From assembly GCA_963728875.1 (NCBI GenBank), contig CAVSLJ010000003.1, forward strand, positions 310,001 through 374,000: DNA of 64,000 nucleotides. The letters run 5' to 3'. The stretch's first letter is position 1; the number at the start of each line of letters is the position of its first letter. The notes below the pieces were generated by a model that saw only the letters and a list, made by a program, of their open reading frames with translations, did no database searches and was not told the DNA's origin. A program made the translations under genes and the position numbers. This document shows, one piece after another, positions 27,754-38,066 of this stretch. This DNA is from DASUPK01 sp963728875. GTDB lineage: Bacteria; Actinomycetota; Thermoleophilia; Solirubrobacterales; 70-9.

Positions 27754-29261
27754 TAGGCGGCAGCCCCCTCTGTCTCCTCCGCCTTCTGCTCCTGCTCCGA
27801 GGCCTCCGCGGCGGCCGCTTCCTCCGGCTCCTCGGCGCGCATCTTCTTCGAGGCGTCGAGCACCTGGTCGATCGTGCCCTGCATGTAGAAGGCGCGCTCG
27901 GGGATGTCGTCGTGCTCGCCGTCCACGATCTCCTTGAAGCTCCGGACCGTCTCCTCGACCGGGACATACTCGCCGTCGCGACCCGTGAACTGGGAGGCGA
28001 CGAAGAACGGCTGCGAGAGGAAACGCTGGATCTTCCGCGCTCTTGACACCGTCTGCTTGTCCTCGTCCGAGAGCTCGTCGATCCCGAGGATCGCGATGAT
28101 GTCCTGCAGCTCCTTGTAGCGCTGCAGGGTCTCCTGGACGCGGGTCGCGGTGTCGTAGTGCTCCTCGCCGAGGATCTCCGGTTTGAGGATCGTCGAGGTC
28201 GAGTCGAGCGGATCGACGGCGGGGTAGATCCCCTGCTCGACCAGCGAGCGAGTCAACACCGTGGTGGCATTGAGGTGCGCGAACACCGACGCCGGGGCCG
28301 GGTCGGTGAGGTCGTCGGCCGGCACGTAGATCGCCTGGACCGAGGTGACCGAGCCCTCCCGGGTCGACGTGATTCGCTCCTGGAGGTCGCCCATCTCCGT
28401 CTCCAGGGTCGGCTGGTAGCCGACGGCCGAGGGCATCCGCCCGAGCAGCGCCGAGACCTCGGAGCCCGCCTGGACGAACCGGAAGATGTTGTCGATGAAG
28501 AGCAGCACGTCCTGGCCGCCCTGCTGGCGGAAGTACTCCGCCATGGTCAGCCCGGAGAGGGCGACGCGGAGGCGCGCGCCCGGCGGCTCGTTCATCTGGC
28601 CAAAGACCAGCATCGTCTTGTCGATGACGCCCGACTCCTTCATCTCGAGCCAGAGGTCGTTGCCCTCGCGGGAGCGCTCGCCGACGCCGCAGAAGGCCGA
28701 GAGGCCCTCGTGCTCCTCGGCGATGGAGCGGATCAGCTCCTGGATCAGAACGGTCTTGCCGACACCGGCGCCGCCGAACAGGCCGACCTTGCCGCCCTTC
28801 GCGTAGGGAGCCAGCAGGTCCACGACCTTGATTCCCGTCTCCAGGATCTCTTGGGACGGAGCCAGGTCCTCGACCTCGGGCGCGCGGCGGTGGATCGGCC
28901 AGCGCTCCCCGTCTGGAAGCTCTGGGCCCTCGTCGATCGTCTCGCCGAGCAGGTTGAAGATGCGGCCGAGTGTCTCCTTGCCGACCGGGACGGTGATCGG
29001 CCCGCCGGTGTCGATCACCTTGTCGCCGCGGCGCAGGCCGTCGGTGGCGTCCATGGCGATCGCGCGGACGCGGTCGTCGCCGAGGTGCTGCTGCACCTCG
29101 CAGATCAGGCTCTGCTCGGTCCGGCTCTCCTCGGGCTCGATGTCGATCCGCAGCGCGTGAAAGATCTCCGGGATGTGGTCAGGGAAGACGACGTCGATGA
29201 CGACGCCCGTCACCTGCTCGACGGTCCCCACATTCGTTTCGTTGCTTCCGTTGTCAGCCAT
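27753..29261 (-). CDS. atpD: ATP synthase F1 subunit beta
   Basis: Catalytic subunit, 502 residues. The Walker A loop is GLFGGAGVGKTVLIQELIR, the catalytic Glu region GVGERSREGNDLWLEM, Walker B VLLFIDNIFRFVQAGSEVSA, and the DELSEED-like lever is IDELSDEDKQTV. It starts about 20 residues earlier than minimal family members (MADNGSNETNVGTVEQVTGV) and has an extended Glu/Ala-rich C terminus (EEPEEAAAAEASEQEQ), about 25 residues beyond the normal end. Encoded third from the promoter-distal end, 30 bp after atpG. Confidence 0.97.
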   Translation of the reverse strand: MADNGSNETNVGTVEQVTGVVIDVVFPDHIPEIFHALRIDIEPEESRTEQSLICEVQQHLGDDRVRAIAMDATDGLRRGDKVIDTGGPITVPVGKETLGRIFNLLGETIDEGPELPDGERWPIHRRAPEVEDLAPSQEILETGIKVVDLLAPYAKGGKVGLFGGAGVGKTVLIQELIRSIAEEHEGLSAFCGVGERSREGNDLWLEMKESGVIDKTMLVFGQMNEPPGARLRVALSGLTMAEYFRQQGGQDVLLFIDNIFRFVQAGSEVSALLGRMPSAVGYQPTLETEMGDLQERITSTREGSVTSVQAIYVPADDLTDPAPASVFAHLNATTVLTRSLVEQGIYPAVDPLDSTSTILKPEILGEEHYDTATRVQETLQRYKELQDIIAILGIDELSDEDKQTVSRARKIQRFLSQPFFVASQFTGRDGEYVPVEETVRSFKEIVDGEHDDIPERAFYMQGTIDQVLDASKKMRAEEPEEAAAAEASEQEQKAEETEGAAA

Positions 29262-29291
29262 TCGTCTCCTTCGTTCCTTCCAAGTTCTGTT

Positions 29292-30221
29292 TTAGGCGAC
29301 ACCCTCGGCGCCGGCCACGACCTCGAGGATCTCCTGGGTGATCTCGGCCTGCCGCACCCGGTTCATCTCCAGGGTGAGGTCTGAGATCACGTCCTTCGCG
29401 TTCTCCGCGGCGTTCCGCATGGCGGTCATCCGCGCCCCGTGCTCTGAAGCTGTGGACTCGAGCAGCGCCCGGTAGACCGAGAGCTGCGCGTATTCGGGGA
29501 TCAGCTCGGCGAGCAGCTCCTCGGGCTCGGGCTCGTAGTCCCAGAGCGCCTTGCGATGCGCCTCGACCAGCTCGGAGTCGCCGTCCTCGGCCTCATCCTC
29601 CTCGTCGCCGGCTCCCTCTCCCAGAACCTCGGCCTGCTGGATCGGAAGCAGGGTCTGCCGCCACACGTACTGGGTCAGCGGCGAGACGTACTTGTTGTAG
29701 ATCAGCTCGACGCGGTCGAGCTCCTCGTCGACGTAGGAGGCGACCAGCTTGTCGGCGACCTCGCGCGCGTTCGCGAAGGCCGGCCGGTCGGTGAAGCCGA
29801 CGTACTCGCCGTGGAGCTCCTCGCCGCGGAACCGCATGGTCGAGGCGCCTCGGCGCCCGACCACCGAGAAGAGCGTCTGGGCGCCGTTGCCGCGCAGCTC
29901 ACGCTGCAGCTGAGCGCCGGCGCGGATGATCTGCGAGTTGAACGAGCCGGCGAGCCCGCGGTCGCCGGTGATCAGCAGCACGCCGACGTTCTTCTCCTCG
30001 TCGTGTTCCTGCAGCACCGGCAGGTTCCGCGCCTCCTGCCCGGCCGCCTCGGCGACCTGGCGGGTCATCTTGCGAAGCTCCCGCGCATACGGTCGCAGCG
30101 CATCGATCCGCTGCTCCGCGCGGCGCAGCCGCGCCGCGGCGACCATCTCCATGGCGCGCGTGATCTTCTGCACGTTCTTCACGGAGGAGATCCTGCTCTT
30201 GACTTCCTTGCGGGTGGCCAT
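29292..30221 (-). CDS. atpG: ATP synthase F1 subunit gamma
   Basis: Rotating central shaft, 309 residues. The N-terminal helix reads KSRISSVKNVQKITRAMEMV and the C-terminal helix MTAMRNAAENAKDVISDLTL with RVRQAEITQEILEVVAGAEG, both diagnostic for gamma. The globular part contains VLLITGDRGLAGSFNSQIIR. Between about residues 205 and 225 a strongly acidic insertion (GAGDEEDEAEDGDSELVE) lengthens the protein relative to the Escherichia coli form. Spacing to atpA is 9 bp and to atpD 30 bp. Confidence 0.95.
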   Translation of the reverse strand: MATRKEVKSRISSVKNVQKITRAMEMVAAARLRRAEQRIDALRPYARELRKMTRQVAEAAGQEARNLPVLQEHDEEKNVGVLLITGDRGLAGSFNSQIIRAGAQLQRELRGNGAQTLFSVVGRRGASTMRFRGEELHGEYVGFTDRPAFANAREVADKLVASYVDEELDRVELIYNKYVSPLTQYVWRQTLLPIQQAEVLGEGAGDEEDEAEDGDSELVEAHRKALWDYEPEPEELLAELIPEYAQLSVYRALLESTASEHGARMTAMRNAAENAKDVISDLTLEMNRVRQAEITQEILEVVAGAEGVA

Positions 30222-30230
30222 CGGTTCCGG

Positions 30231-31874
<1,644 letters not shown>

Positions 31875-31893
31875 TGCGGCTTTCGTTCCTTTC

Positions 31894-32427
31894 CTACGCC
31901 GCTCGGGCGACGCTCTTTCTCAGTTTCTCGAGCCTGTTCTTGATGCTCGTGTCCAAGACCATGTTCCCCACCTGCACGACCAGCCCGCCGAGGACGTCCG
32001 GGTCAACCATGCTCTCGAGCTCGACCTTGTTCCCGGTCTGCTCCTCGATCTCGGCCCCAATGCGCTCAGCGATCTCGGGGGCGAGTTCGACGGCGCTCGT
32101 CACGGTGACGCCGAGCCGCTTGTTCTCCTTGGCCCAGAGCGAGTCGAAATGCTTCCGGATCCGGAAGAGGACCGGCATCCGGTGCTTCTCCAGGAGCAGG
32201 TCGAGGAAATTGATCAGCTCCGGCTCCGCGCCGGCGACGGCCTTGGCGAGCCCGTCCTCCTTCTCGGCGGAAGAGAAGTAGGGACTGAAGAAGAAGAGCT
32301 GCAGCTCGCGGGATCCCTTCAGCGCGTCGGCGAACTGGCCGAGCTGCTCGCGGATCACGTCGAGCTTGCCCTTTTCCTTGGCCACCCCGAAAAGGGCGTC
32401 CGCATATACGCGGGCGATGTGCTCCAT
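31894..32427 (-). CDS. atpH: ATP synthase F1 subunit delta
   Basis: Peripheral-stalk connector, 177 residues. N-terminal helical domain: MEHIARVYADALFGVAKEKG, QLGQFADALKGSRELQLFFF. C-terminal part includes AVELAPEIAERIGAEIEEQT and the conserved VDPDVLGGLVVQVGNMVLDT with DTSIKNRLEKLRKSV, the end that meets subunit b. Unlike mycobacterial delta it is not fused to subunit b. Its start directly abuts the atpF stop. Confidence 0.95.
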   Translation of the reverse strand: MEHIARVYADALFGVAKEKGKLDVIREQLGQFADALKGSRELQLFFFSPYFSSAEKEDGLAKAVAGAEPELINFLDLLLEKHRMPVLFRIRKHFDSLWAKENKRLGVTVTSAVELAPEIAERIGAEIEEQTGNKVELESMVDPDVLGGLVVQVGNMVLDTSIKNRLEKLRKSVARAA

Positions 32428-33015
32428 CTAGGCGGGAGCCCCCTCCGTGGACCCCCCGTTGCCGGAGAGAGAGGAGAAGTCGACCTCGGCGAGGGCCTCG
32501 TCGATCAGCCGCTTCTGGTCGTCGCCGCTGAGCGTCTTGCGGGTCACCTTCTCGGTCGTCAGGACCGTGAGGTCGGCGACCTCCTTGCGGATGCGCTCGA
32601 GGGAACGGCGCGTCTCCGCCTCGATGTCGCGGCGGGCGGCGGCGAGCAGCTCCTCGCGCTTCTCACGCCCCTCATCCACAGCCTGAGACTTTGCGGCGTC
32701 GGCTGACTTGCGGGCGCGGGCGACGATCTCGTCGGCCTGCTCGCGAGCCTCCCGCAGGCGGCCGCGGTATTCCTGGAGGATCTCGTCGGCCTCCTGACGC
32801 GTCTTCTCGGCCTGCTCTATGGATTCCCGGATCGCGTTGGCGCGCTTGTCGAGCGCCTCCTGGATCCGCGGGAACGCGACCTTGCTGAGCACGTACATGG
32901 TGATCCCGAAGACGAGCAGCGTCCAGATCATCAGGCCGAGGTTCGGCGAGACGAGGAAGCTGCCGCCCGAATCCTCGGCGGCGAGCGGAAGCGCTATGTG
33001 CGTGACTGGATCCAC
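32428..33015 (-). CDS. atpF: ATP synthase F0 subunit b
   Basis: Peripheral stalk, 195 residues. One membrane span near residues 26-48 (LGLMIWTLLVFGITMYVLSK) is followed by a long charged coiled coil starting IQEALDKRANAIRESIEQAE and running to about residue 165 (EKREELLAAARRDIEAETRR). About 25 residues precede the span. Only one b gene is present, so a homodimer is expected. It is 7 bp from atpE and abuts atpH. Confidence 0.94.
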   Translation of the reverse strand: MDPVTHIALPLAAEDSGGSFLVSPNLGLMIWTLLVFGITMYVLSKVAFPRIQEALDKRANAIRESIEQAEKTRQEADEILQEYRGRLREAREQADEIVARARKSADAAKSQAVDEGREKREELLAAARRDIEAETRRSLERIRKEVADLTVLTTEKVTRKTLSGDDQKRLIDEALAEVDFSSLSGNGGSTEGAPA

Positions 33016-33022
33016 TGCCGGC

Positions 33023-33301
33023 CTAGAGGAAGAACGCGATCAGGCCGAAGATGAAGGTGTAGAAGGCGACGGCCTCGGTCAGGGCGAAGCCCAGCCAGCG
33101 GATCGACTGGAGGTCGTCCTTCATTTCGGGTTGGCGCGCGACCGACTCGATCTCCTTACCGAAGATGAAGCCGATCCCGATGCCGGCTCCGATCGAGCCC
33201 AGCCCGGCACCGACGCCCAGCGCGATCGCCTTGCCGGCGTCCGTGATGCCGGTGTCGGTGATCCCGCTCGACGCTTGCGCGATCGGGGTCAAGACGTCCA
33301 T
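33023..33301 (-). CDS. atpE: ATP synthase F0 subunit c
   Basis: Proton-carrying rotor-ring subunit, 92 residues. Two hairpin helices: AIALGVGAGLGSIGAGIGIG (glycine ladder), a polar loop FGKEIESVARQPEMKDDL with the RQP motif, and WLGFALTEAVAFYTFIFGLI with the essential Glu at about residue 75. About 20 polar residues (TPIAQASSGITDTGITDAG) precede helix 1, longer than the usual few. No clear sodium-binding signature is seen, so proton use is inferred. Confidence 0.95.
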   Translation of the reverse strand: MDVLTPIAQASSGITDTGITDAGKAIALGVGAGLGSIGAGIGIGFIFGKEIESVARQPEMKDDLQSIRWLGFALTEAVAFYTFIFGLIAFFL

Positions 33302-33316
33302 GGGTACTGCTCCTTT

Positions 33317-34234
33317 CTAGTGGGTCTCGGCGACTGCGCCGCCGATGTAGATGGAAGAGAGGGTGGCGAAGATGAACGCCTGAAGCGTTGCGATCAGCCC
33401 CACCTCCAAGATGAAGAAGACGAAGGCGAGCGGGAACGTGAGCGCTCCGAGCGCGGAGAGGCCGAGCAGCACGGCAAGTCCGCCGCCCATGAACAGGAGC
33501 AGCAGGTGCCCGGCGAGGATGTTGGCGAACAGTCGTACGGAGAGCGAGACGAGCCGCATGAAGTGGGAGAGCAGCTCGATCCCGAAGATCAGCGCCTTGG
33601 CGACGGGGTTCATGTCCTCGAGGCCCGCCGGAAGGAAGCTGGCCAGGTACTTGAATAGGCCCTTGGCCCTGATCCCCTCGAAGTGGTAGCTGATCCAGAC
33701 GACCAGGGTGAGGACGAGCGAGAAGGAAATGTTGGCCGTCGCCGCGTAGATCGCGAACGACGGAATCGCGAGGCCGAAGATGTCGATCGTCTCCGCGCTG
33801 TTCGTCGGCAGCGGCAGGTAGCCGATGATGTTGGAGAAGGCGATGAAGAAGAAGAGGGTCGCGACGAAGGGGAACCACTTGATCGCGTATGAGCCCGAGA
33901 GGTTGCCCCCGGTGATGTTGTTCTTGGTCAAGTCGTAGGCGACCTCGACCGTGGTCTGCACGCGGTTCGGCTTCATCTCCATGCGGCGGGCGATATAGAC
34001 CATCACGAAGATCGTCAGGGCGCTGGCGAGGAGCAGGTAGAGGACGAAGCGGTTGATGGAGAGGTTGATCCCCGCGATGTGGATCGGGATCCAATCGTGG
34101 AGCTTGAACTCGTCCTGTGGCTTGAACTCGTCGTTCTTGCCGTCGTTGCCGAAGATCAGCAGCAGCGCGATCGTGACCGCGAAGTAGACCCCGAGGCCGA
34201 AGAGAACCTTCCGCTTGGTCGACCAGGACGCCAT
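33317..34234 (-). CDS. atpB: ATP synthase F0 subunit a
   Basis: Membrane stator with the proton half-channels, 305 residues with about six spans. The essential arginine lies in SLSVRLFANILAGHLLLLF; other family blocks are KWFPFVATLFFFIAFSNIIG and VFFILEVGLIATLQAFIFAT. A polar stretch of about 30 residues (GNDGKNDEFKPQDEFKLHD) sits between the first span and the second. The ATG at 34234 overlaps the stop of the atpI-like gene by one base. Confidence 0.95.
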   Translation of the reverse strand: MASWSTKRKVLFGLGVYFAVTIALLLIFGNDGKNDEFKPQDEFKLHDWIPIHIAGINLSINRFVLYLLLASALTIFVMVYIARRMEMKPNRVQTTVEVAYDLTKNNITGGNLSGSYAIKWFPFVATLFFFIAFSNIIGYLPLPTNSAETIDIFGLAIPSFAIYAATANISFSLVLTLVVWISYHFEGIRAKGLFKYLASFLPAGLEDMNPVAKALIFGIELLSHFMRLVSLSVRLFANILAGHLLLLFMGGGLAVLLGLSALGALTFPLAFVFFILEVGLIATLQAFIFATLSSIYIGGAVAETH

Positions 34235-34662
34235 CAGACCGGTCGGGTTTCCTCCGGTGCGAGCAGCTTGGCGAGCAGGCGGCCGCCGAGATGAACCGTG
34301 AAGAGGACCGCCACGAGCACAGCCGCCGCCAGCCCGGCGTCCTTGCTGTCGAGCACGCCGACCAGCAGGACGGCGAGGGTGACGGTCCAGACGCGCCCGA
34401 GCGTCGTGGCTCCGACCCAGCCCATCGCGGCGCGCCGGTCGCCCCGGGCCGCCGCTCGGCGCACGGCGCGGTTGGTGAGCAGCTCCACTCCGTGTTGGGC
34501 GAGCCAGACGAGGGCGACGACGACGTAGGCCGTCATCGGCAAATCGGCCGCGATGAACACCGGCAGCGCAACCGCGAGCAGGACGAGGTCGAAGTAGCGG
34601 AGCGCGCTGGCCATGCGGGATTGGCCGGCGGCGCTAGATCCCTCTAACGCGAGCGTGGACAC
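34234..34662 (-). CDS. AtpI-like small membrane protein at head of atp operon
   Basis: A 142-residue protein with four predicted membrane segments (about 23-40 YFDLVLLAVALPVFIAA, 44-62, 84-106 GATTLGRVWTVTLAVLL, 109-130). Position directly before atpB and a one-base overlap with it fit AtpI, a c-ring assembly or Mg2+ import helper, but similarity to AtpI is weak. The start is GTG at 34662; ATG at 34614 (MASALRYFDL) is an alternative that keeps all spans. It is the first gene of the operon atpI-B-E-F-H-A-G-D-C. Confidence 0.65.
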   Translation of the reverse strand: MSTLALEGSSAAGQSRMASALRYFDLVLLAVALPVFIAADLPMTAYVVVALVWLAQHGVELLTNRAVRRAAARGDRRAAMGWVGATTLGRVWTVTLAVLLVGVLDSKDAGLAAAVLVAVLFTVHLGGRLLAKLLAPEETRPV

Positions 34663-34757
34663 GGCGAGTCATCTGATCTTTGAAGGTCGAACGAGAGCAT
34701 GAAGTCATTCCCCCCACCATCAACGGCAGCCATAGACCCCGCCGCCGCAATCAACGA

Positions 34758-34780
34758 CCCTCCGGCGACGGGCCGGAGGG
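34758..34780 (-). terminator. Hairpin terminator candidate downstream of wecA
   Basis: Perfect 9-bp stem CCCTCCGGC / GCCGGAGGG with a 5-base loop, starting 21 bases after the wecA stop. On the minus strand it is followed by TCGTTGATTG, not a clean T run, so it is a weak or factor-assisted terminator. It separates the envelope-gene transcript from the atp operon; the remaining 95 bases before the atpI-like gene should hold the atp promoter, which I cannot pick out. Confidence 0.55.
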
Positions 34781-34801
34781 GCGGCGAATCCTAGCGACTG
34801 C

Positions 34802-36091
34802 CTAGCTGCCGGGCTTCGACACGGCCTCGATCTCGCCGGTGTCCGGATCGATCGCCGTCATCTCGCCGGTCGAGGGATCCACCGCGCGGAAGGTTCCCGT
34901 GTCGAGCTCCTCCTGGACCGCGACATCGACCTCTGCCTCGTCCGGCGGCGCGGCCGGATCGCGGAGCCCGACGAGCTGCCTCCAGCGAACCCGTCGGAGC
35001 TTCAGGATCTCGAGCACGTGGATGACGTAGATGCTGGCGGCCAGCGCGCCGGCGAGGCAGAGCGCCATGAAGGTGGTCCAGAACGCATCGAAGTGGCCGT
35101 GGTTGTCGCTGTAGGGAACGAAGCGGAGCGCCAGCGCCACGCCGGCGAGCACGAGCGTCCAGGCATAGAGGTAGGTGATGGTGCGGCGCTGGCTGAACCC
35201 GATGCGCGCCATCCGGTGGTGGAAGTGCTCGGTGTCCGCCCGATAGATCGGACGCCGGTACTTGAGCCGCTTGGCGACGACGAAGCTGGTGTCGAGGATC
35301 GGCACGGCCAGGATCGCGAGCGGGAAGAACAGCGCGACCACGGCGTTCGTCTTCAGCGCCCCCTGGACCGTCACCACCGCCATCAGGTAACCGAGCAGGT
35401 TGGACCCGGTGTCCCCCATGAAGCTCGATGCCGGCGGGAAGCCGTGCCGGAGGAAGCCGAGGGATGCGCCGGCGGTCACGGCGGCCAGCACTCCGGCCGC
35501 GTTGCGATCCAGCGAGAGCGCGATCACGGCAAGCGCGGCGGCCGAGATGAGGCAAACCCCGGCGGCGAGACCGTCGACGCCGTCGATCAGGTTGATCACG
35601 TTGGCGACGGCGACGATGCCGAACACGGTCAGCACCTGGCCGAGGTCGATCCGGCCGATGCCGGGCGGGTCGAAGAGCTGAACCGTGGAGGGGTCGACGC
35701 GGCCGAGGAACGGCAGCGTGAAGGTGTCGACCGAGACCCCGGAGGCGACCGGGATGATCGCGGCCCCGGTCTGGCCGAGCAGCTTGACGCCGGCCGGCAG
35801 ATCGACGAGGTCGTCGATCACGCCGACCATCGTGATCACGATCGCGCCGGCCAGGATCGAGCGGGTCTCCTGGTCCCAGGGCAGGAAGATCGAGCCGCCG
35901 ATCAGCACCGCCACCAGCACCGCGAGCCCGCCGAGCTTCGGGGTCGGGAACTCGTGCAGGCTGCGCTCGTTGGGGAAGTCGATCGCCCGATCCCCGATGC
36001 TCCGCGCGAGCGACTCGGTCGCGGGCACCAGCGTCCAGACGGCCGCCCCGGCGAAGATGAAGGCGAAGAGGGCGTCGATCGTGTCGGGCAT
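34802..36091 (-). CDS. wecA: Undecaprenyl-phosphate GlcNAc-1-phosphate transferase (WecA/TagO/MraY family)
   Basis: Integral membrane glycosyl-1-phosphate transferase that starts lipid-linked glycopolymers. The 429-residue protein has about ten or eleven spans and the family motifs FPTPKLGGLAVLVA, VGVIDDLVDLPAGVKLLGQ (catalytic Asp-Asp), VANVINLIDGVDGLAAGV, ASSFMGDTGSNLLGYLMA and the HIHH-type ADTEHFHHRMARIG. An extra cytoplasmic tail of about 75 residues ends in an acidic repeat (TFRAVDPSTGEMTAIDPDTG and EIEAV). Its start overlaps the asnB stop by one base. Its place before atpI matches other Actinobacteria. Confidence 0.93.
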   Translation of the reverse strand: MPDTIDALFAFIFAGAAVWTLVPATESLARSIGDRAIDFPNERSLHEFPTPKLGGLAVLVAVLIGGSIFLPWDQETRSILAGAIVITMVGVIDDLVDLPAGVKLLGQTGAAIIPVASGVSVDTFTLPFLGRVDPSTVQLFDPPGIGRIDLGQVLTVFGIVAVANVINLIDGVDGLAAGVCLISAAALAVIALSLDRNAAGVLAAVTAGASLGFLRHGFPPASSFMGDTGSNLLGYLMAVVTVQGALKTNAVVALFFPLAILAVPILDTSFVVAKRLKYRRPIYRADTEHFHHRMARIGFSQRRTITYLYAWTLVLAGVALALRFVPYSDNHGHFDAFWTTFMALCLAGALAASIYVIHVLEILKLRRVRWRQLVGLRDPAAPPDEAEVDVAVQEELDTGTFRAVDPSTGEMTAIDPDTGEIEAVSKPGS

Positions 36092-38013
36092 CAGCCGCCT
36101 CCCGCCGCAGCCCCCACACCACCGCTCCGCCCGCTATGCGGGCTACGCGAATCACGGGCGTAGCGGTCGTACCAGAGGGTGAAGTTGAGCAGTCCCCAGA
36201 TCTGGCGGCTCAGGTCCTCCCTGCCCGAGATGTGATCGTCGAGCACCTTGGTCACCGCCGCCGGGTTCAGGTAGCCCTGCCGCTCGATGGTCTCGGGCGA
36301 GAGCACATCGCGGGCGAAAGGCCCGAGGTCGCCGCGGAGCCAGGCGGCGACCGGGATGGAAAAGCCCTGCTTTCGCCCGCGAATGATCTCCTTGGGGAGC
36401 AAGGGCTCGACCGCCCGGCGGAGCAGGCGCTTCTTGGAGAACCCCCGGACCTTCTGCTTCGTCTCGAGGGCAAGGGCGAGCTCCGCCACCACCGGGTCGA
36501 GGAACGGGACGCGCGCCTCGAGCGAGTGGGCCATGCTGGCGCGATCGGTCTTCACCAGCAGGTCGTCGACGAGGTAGATGCCGAGGTCGAGGTCCTGGAA
36601 CCGGGCCAGCTCCTGAGCGCCCTCGGTCTCGGCGTAGCGGGCGCGGTAGACGTCGAGCGGATCCGAGATGCGGGGCTCGCTGAGCAGCTCCTCCTGTGCC
36701 TCGGGCGAGAAGATCTCCTTCCAGGCGTGGTGCCTCTCCACGGGCGGCAGGTGAGCGCCGCGCATGAAGCGCTTGGCCTTGTAGTCGAAGCTCACCTTCC
36801 CCGAGGAGCTCGGCAGCAGCTCGACCAGCGGCCGGAGGAAGGGCGCGGCCCTCCCGACGCGCGGCGCCAGCCGATCCGCGACGTAGGTGTAGTAGCCGCC
36901 GAAGAGCTCGTCGCCTCCCTCGCCGGAGAGCACCACCTTGACCGTGCCGGCCGCCAGCTGTGAGACGAGATAGGTCGGGAGCGCCGAGGAGTCGCCGAAG
37001 GGCTCGTCGAATGTCTCGACGAGCTTCGGCAGCAGCTCGACTGCGTCGGGCCTCAGGGTGAGCTCGTGGTGGTCGGTGCCGTACCGCTTGGCGACCAGGC
37101 GGGCCTGGTCGAGCTCGTCGAAGGTGCTCTCCTCGAAGCCGATCGAGAACGTGCTCACCTGGTAGCCGCTCTCCCCCGCCGCCAGAGCGGTGAGGGCAGC
37201 GGAGTCGACGCCGCCCGAGAGCAGGACCCCGACCGGGACGTCGGAGACCAGGTGAGCCCGGACCGAGTCCCGCAGCCGCTCGCGCAGCTCCTCGGCGAGG
37301 ACGACATCGCTCTCGGCGCGCACCTCGCCGGCGGGCACGGGCGTCGGCCGGGCGAAGCGCTCGACGGTCACCTTGCCCCCCTCCGCCACCAGGGTGTGCC
37401 CAGGCGGAAGCTTGCGCGCCTCCCCGAAGATGGTCAGCGGGGCGGGGATCGAGTTGAAGGCGAGGAACGACTCGAGCGCCTGCGGGTCGATCTCGCGCGA
37501 GAAGCCGGGCTGGCGGAGCAGCGCCTTGAGCTCCGAGGCGAAGGAGAGCTGCCCGCCCGCGACACGGTAGTAGAGCGGCTTGATGCCGAAGCGGTCTCGC
37601 GCCAGCACGAGGCGGCCGTGCCGCGCGTCCCAGATGGCGATCGCGAACATGCCGCGGAGCGCCTCGACGAAGGAGGGGCCGCGCTCCTCATACAGGTGGA
37701 CCAGGACCTCGGTGTCGCTGTGGGTCGAGAACGTGTGGCCCTGGCCGCGGAGCTCCTCCATGAGCTCGCGGTAGTTGTAGATCTCGCCATTCTGGATCAC
37801 GTGGATCCGCCCGTCCTCGTTGGCGATCGGCTGGTCGCCGCCCGCCAGGTCGATGATCGAGAGGCGGCGCATCGCCAGCCCGCAGGGCCCGTCGATCATG
37901 CTCCCCTCGGAGTCGGGGCCCCGGTGCACCAGGGTGTCGTTCATCGCGGCGAGAGCCGCGGGATCGGGGGCCGAGGCCCCGTCGAGGCTGACGAGACCGC
38001 ATATCCCGCACAT
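36091..38013 (-). CDS. asnB: Glutamine-hydrolysing asparagine synthase
   Basis: A 640-residue AsnB-type enzyme. Cys2 of MCGICGLVSLDG is the glutaminase nucleophile; HRGPDSEGSM, LAMRRLSIIDLAGGDQPI and IQNGEIYNYRELMEEL follow. The synthetase half has the pyrophosphate loop GVLLSGGVDSAALTAL, LSGEGGDELFGGY and LKTDRASMAHSLEARVPFLD. The C-terminal 25 residues (SRSPHSGRSGGVGAAAGGG) are low-complexity. Such enzymes make asparagine but also amidate sugars or peptides in envelope loci. It sits between wecA and glycan genes on the same strand, so an amidotransferase role in polysaccharide synthesis is possible. Confidence 0.93.
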   Translation of the reverse strand: MCGICGLVSLDGASAPDPAALAAMNDTLVHRGPDSEGSMIDGPCGLAMRRLSIIDLAGGDQPIANEDGRIHVIQNGEIYNYRELMEELRGQGHTFSTHSDTEVLVHLYEERGPSFVEALRGMFAIAIWDARHGRLVLARDRFGIKPLYYRVAGGQLSFASELKALLRQPGFSREIDPQALESFLAFNSIPAPLTIFGEARKLPPGHTLVAEGGKVTVERFARPTPVPAGEVRAESDVVLAEELRERLRDSVRAHLVSDVPVGVLLSGGVDSAALTALAAGESGYQVSTFSIGFEESTFDELDQARLVAKRYGTDHHELTLRPDAVELLPKLVETFDEPFGDSSALPTYLVSQLAAGTVKVVLSGEGGDELFGGYYTYVADRLAPRVGRAAPFLRPLVELLPSSSGKVSFDYKAKRFMRGAHLPPVERHHAWKEIFSPEAQEELLSEPRISDPLDVYRARYAETEGAQELARFQDLDLGIYLVDDLLVKTDRASMAHSLEARVPFLDPVVAELALALETKQKVRGFSKKRLLRRAVEPLLPKEIIRGRKQGFSIPVAAWLRGDLGPFARDVLSPETIERQGYLNPAAVTKVLDDHISGREDLSRQIWGLLNFTLWYDRYARDSRSPHSGRSGGVGAAAGGG

Positions 38014-38066
38014 GCGCGCGAGTCTAGAGAGCGGTCAGGATCCGGCGACCCCGAACACTCAACGCC

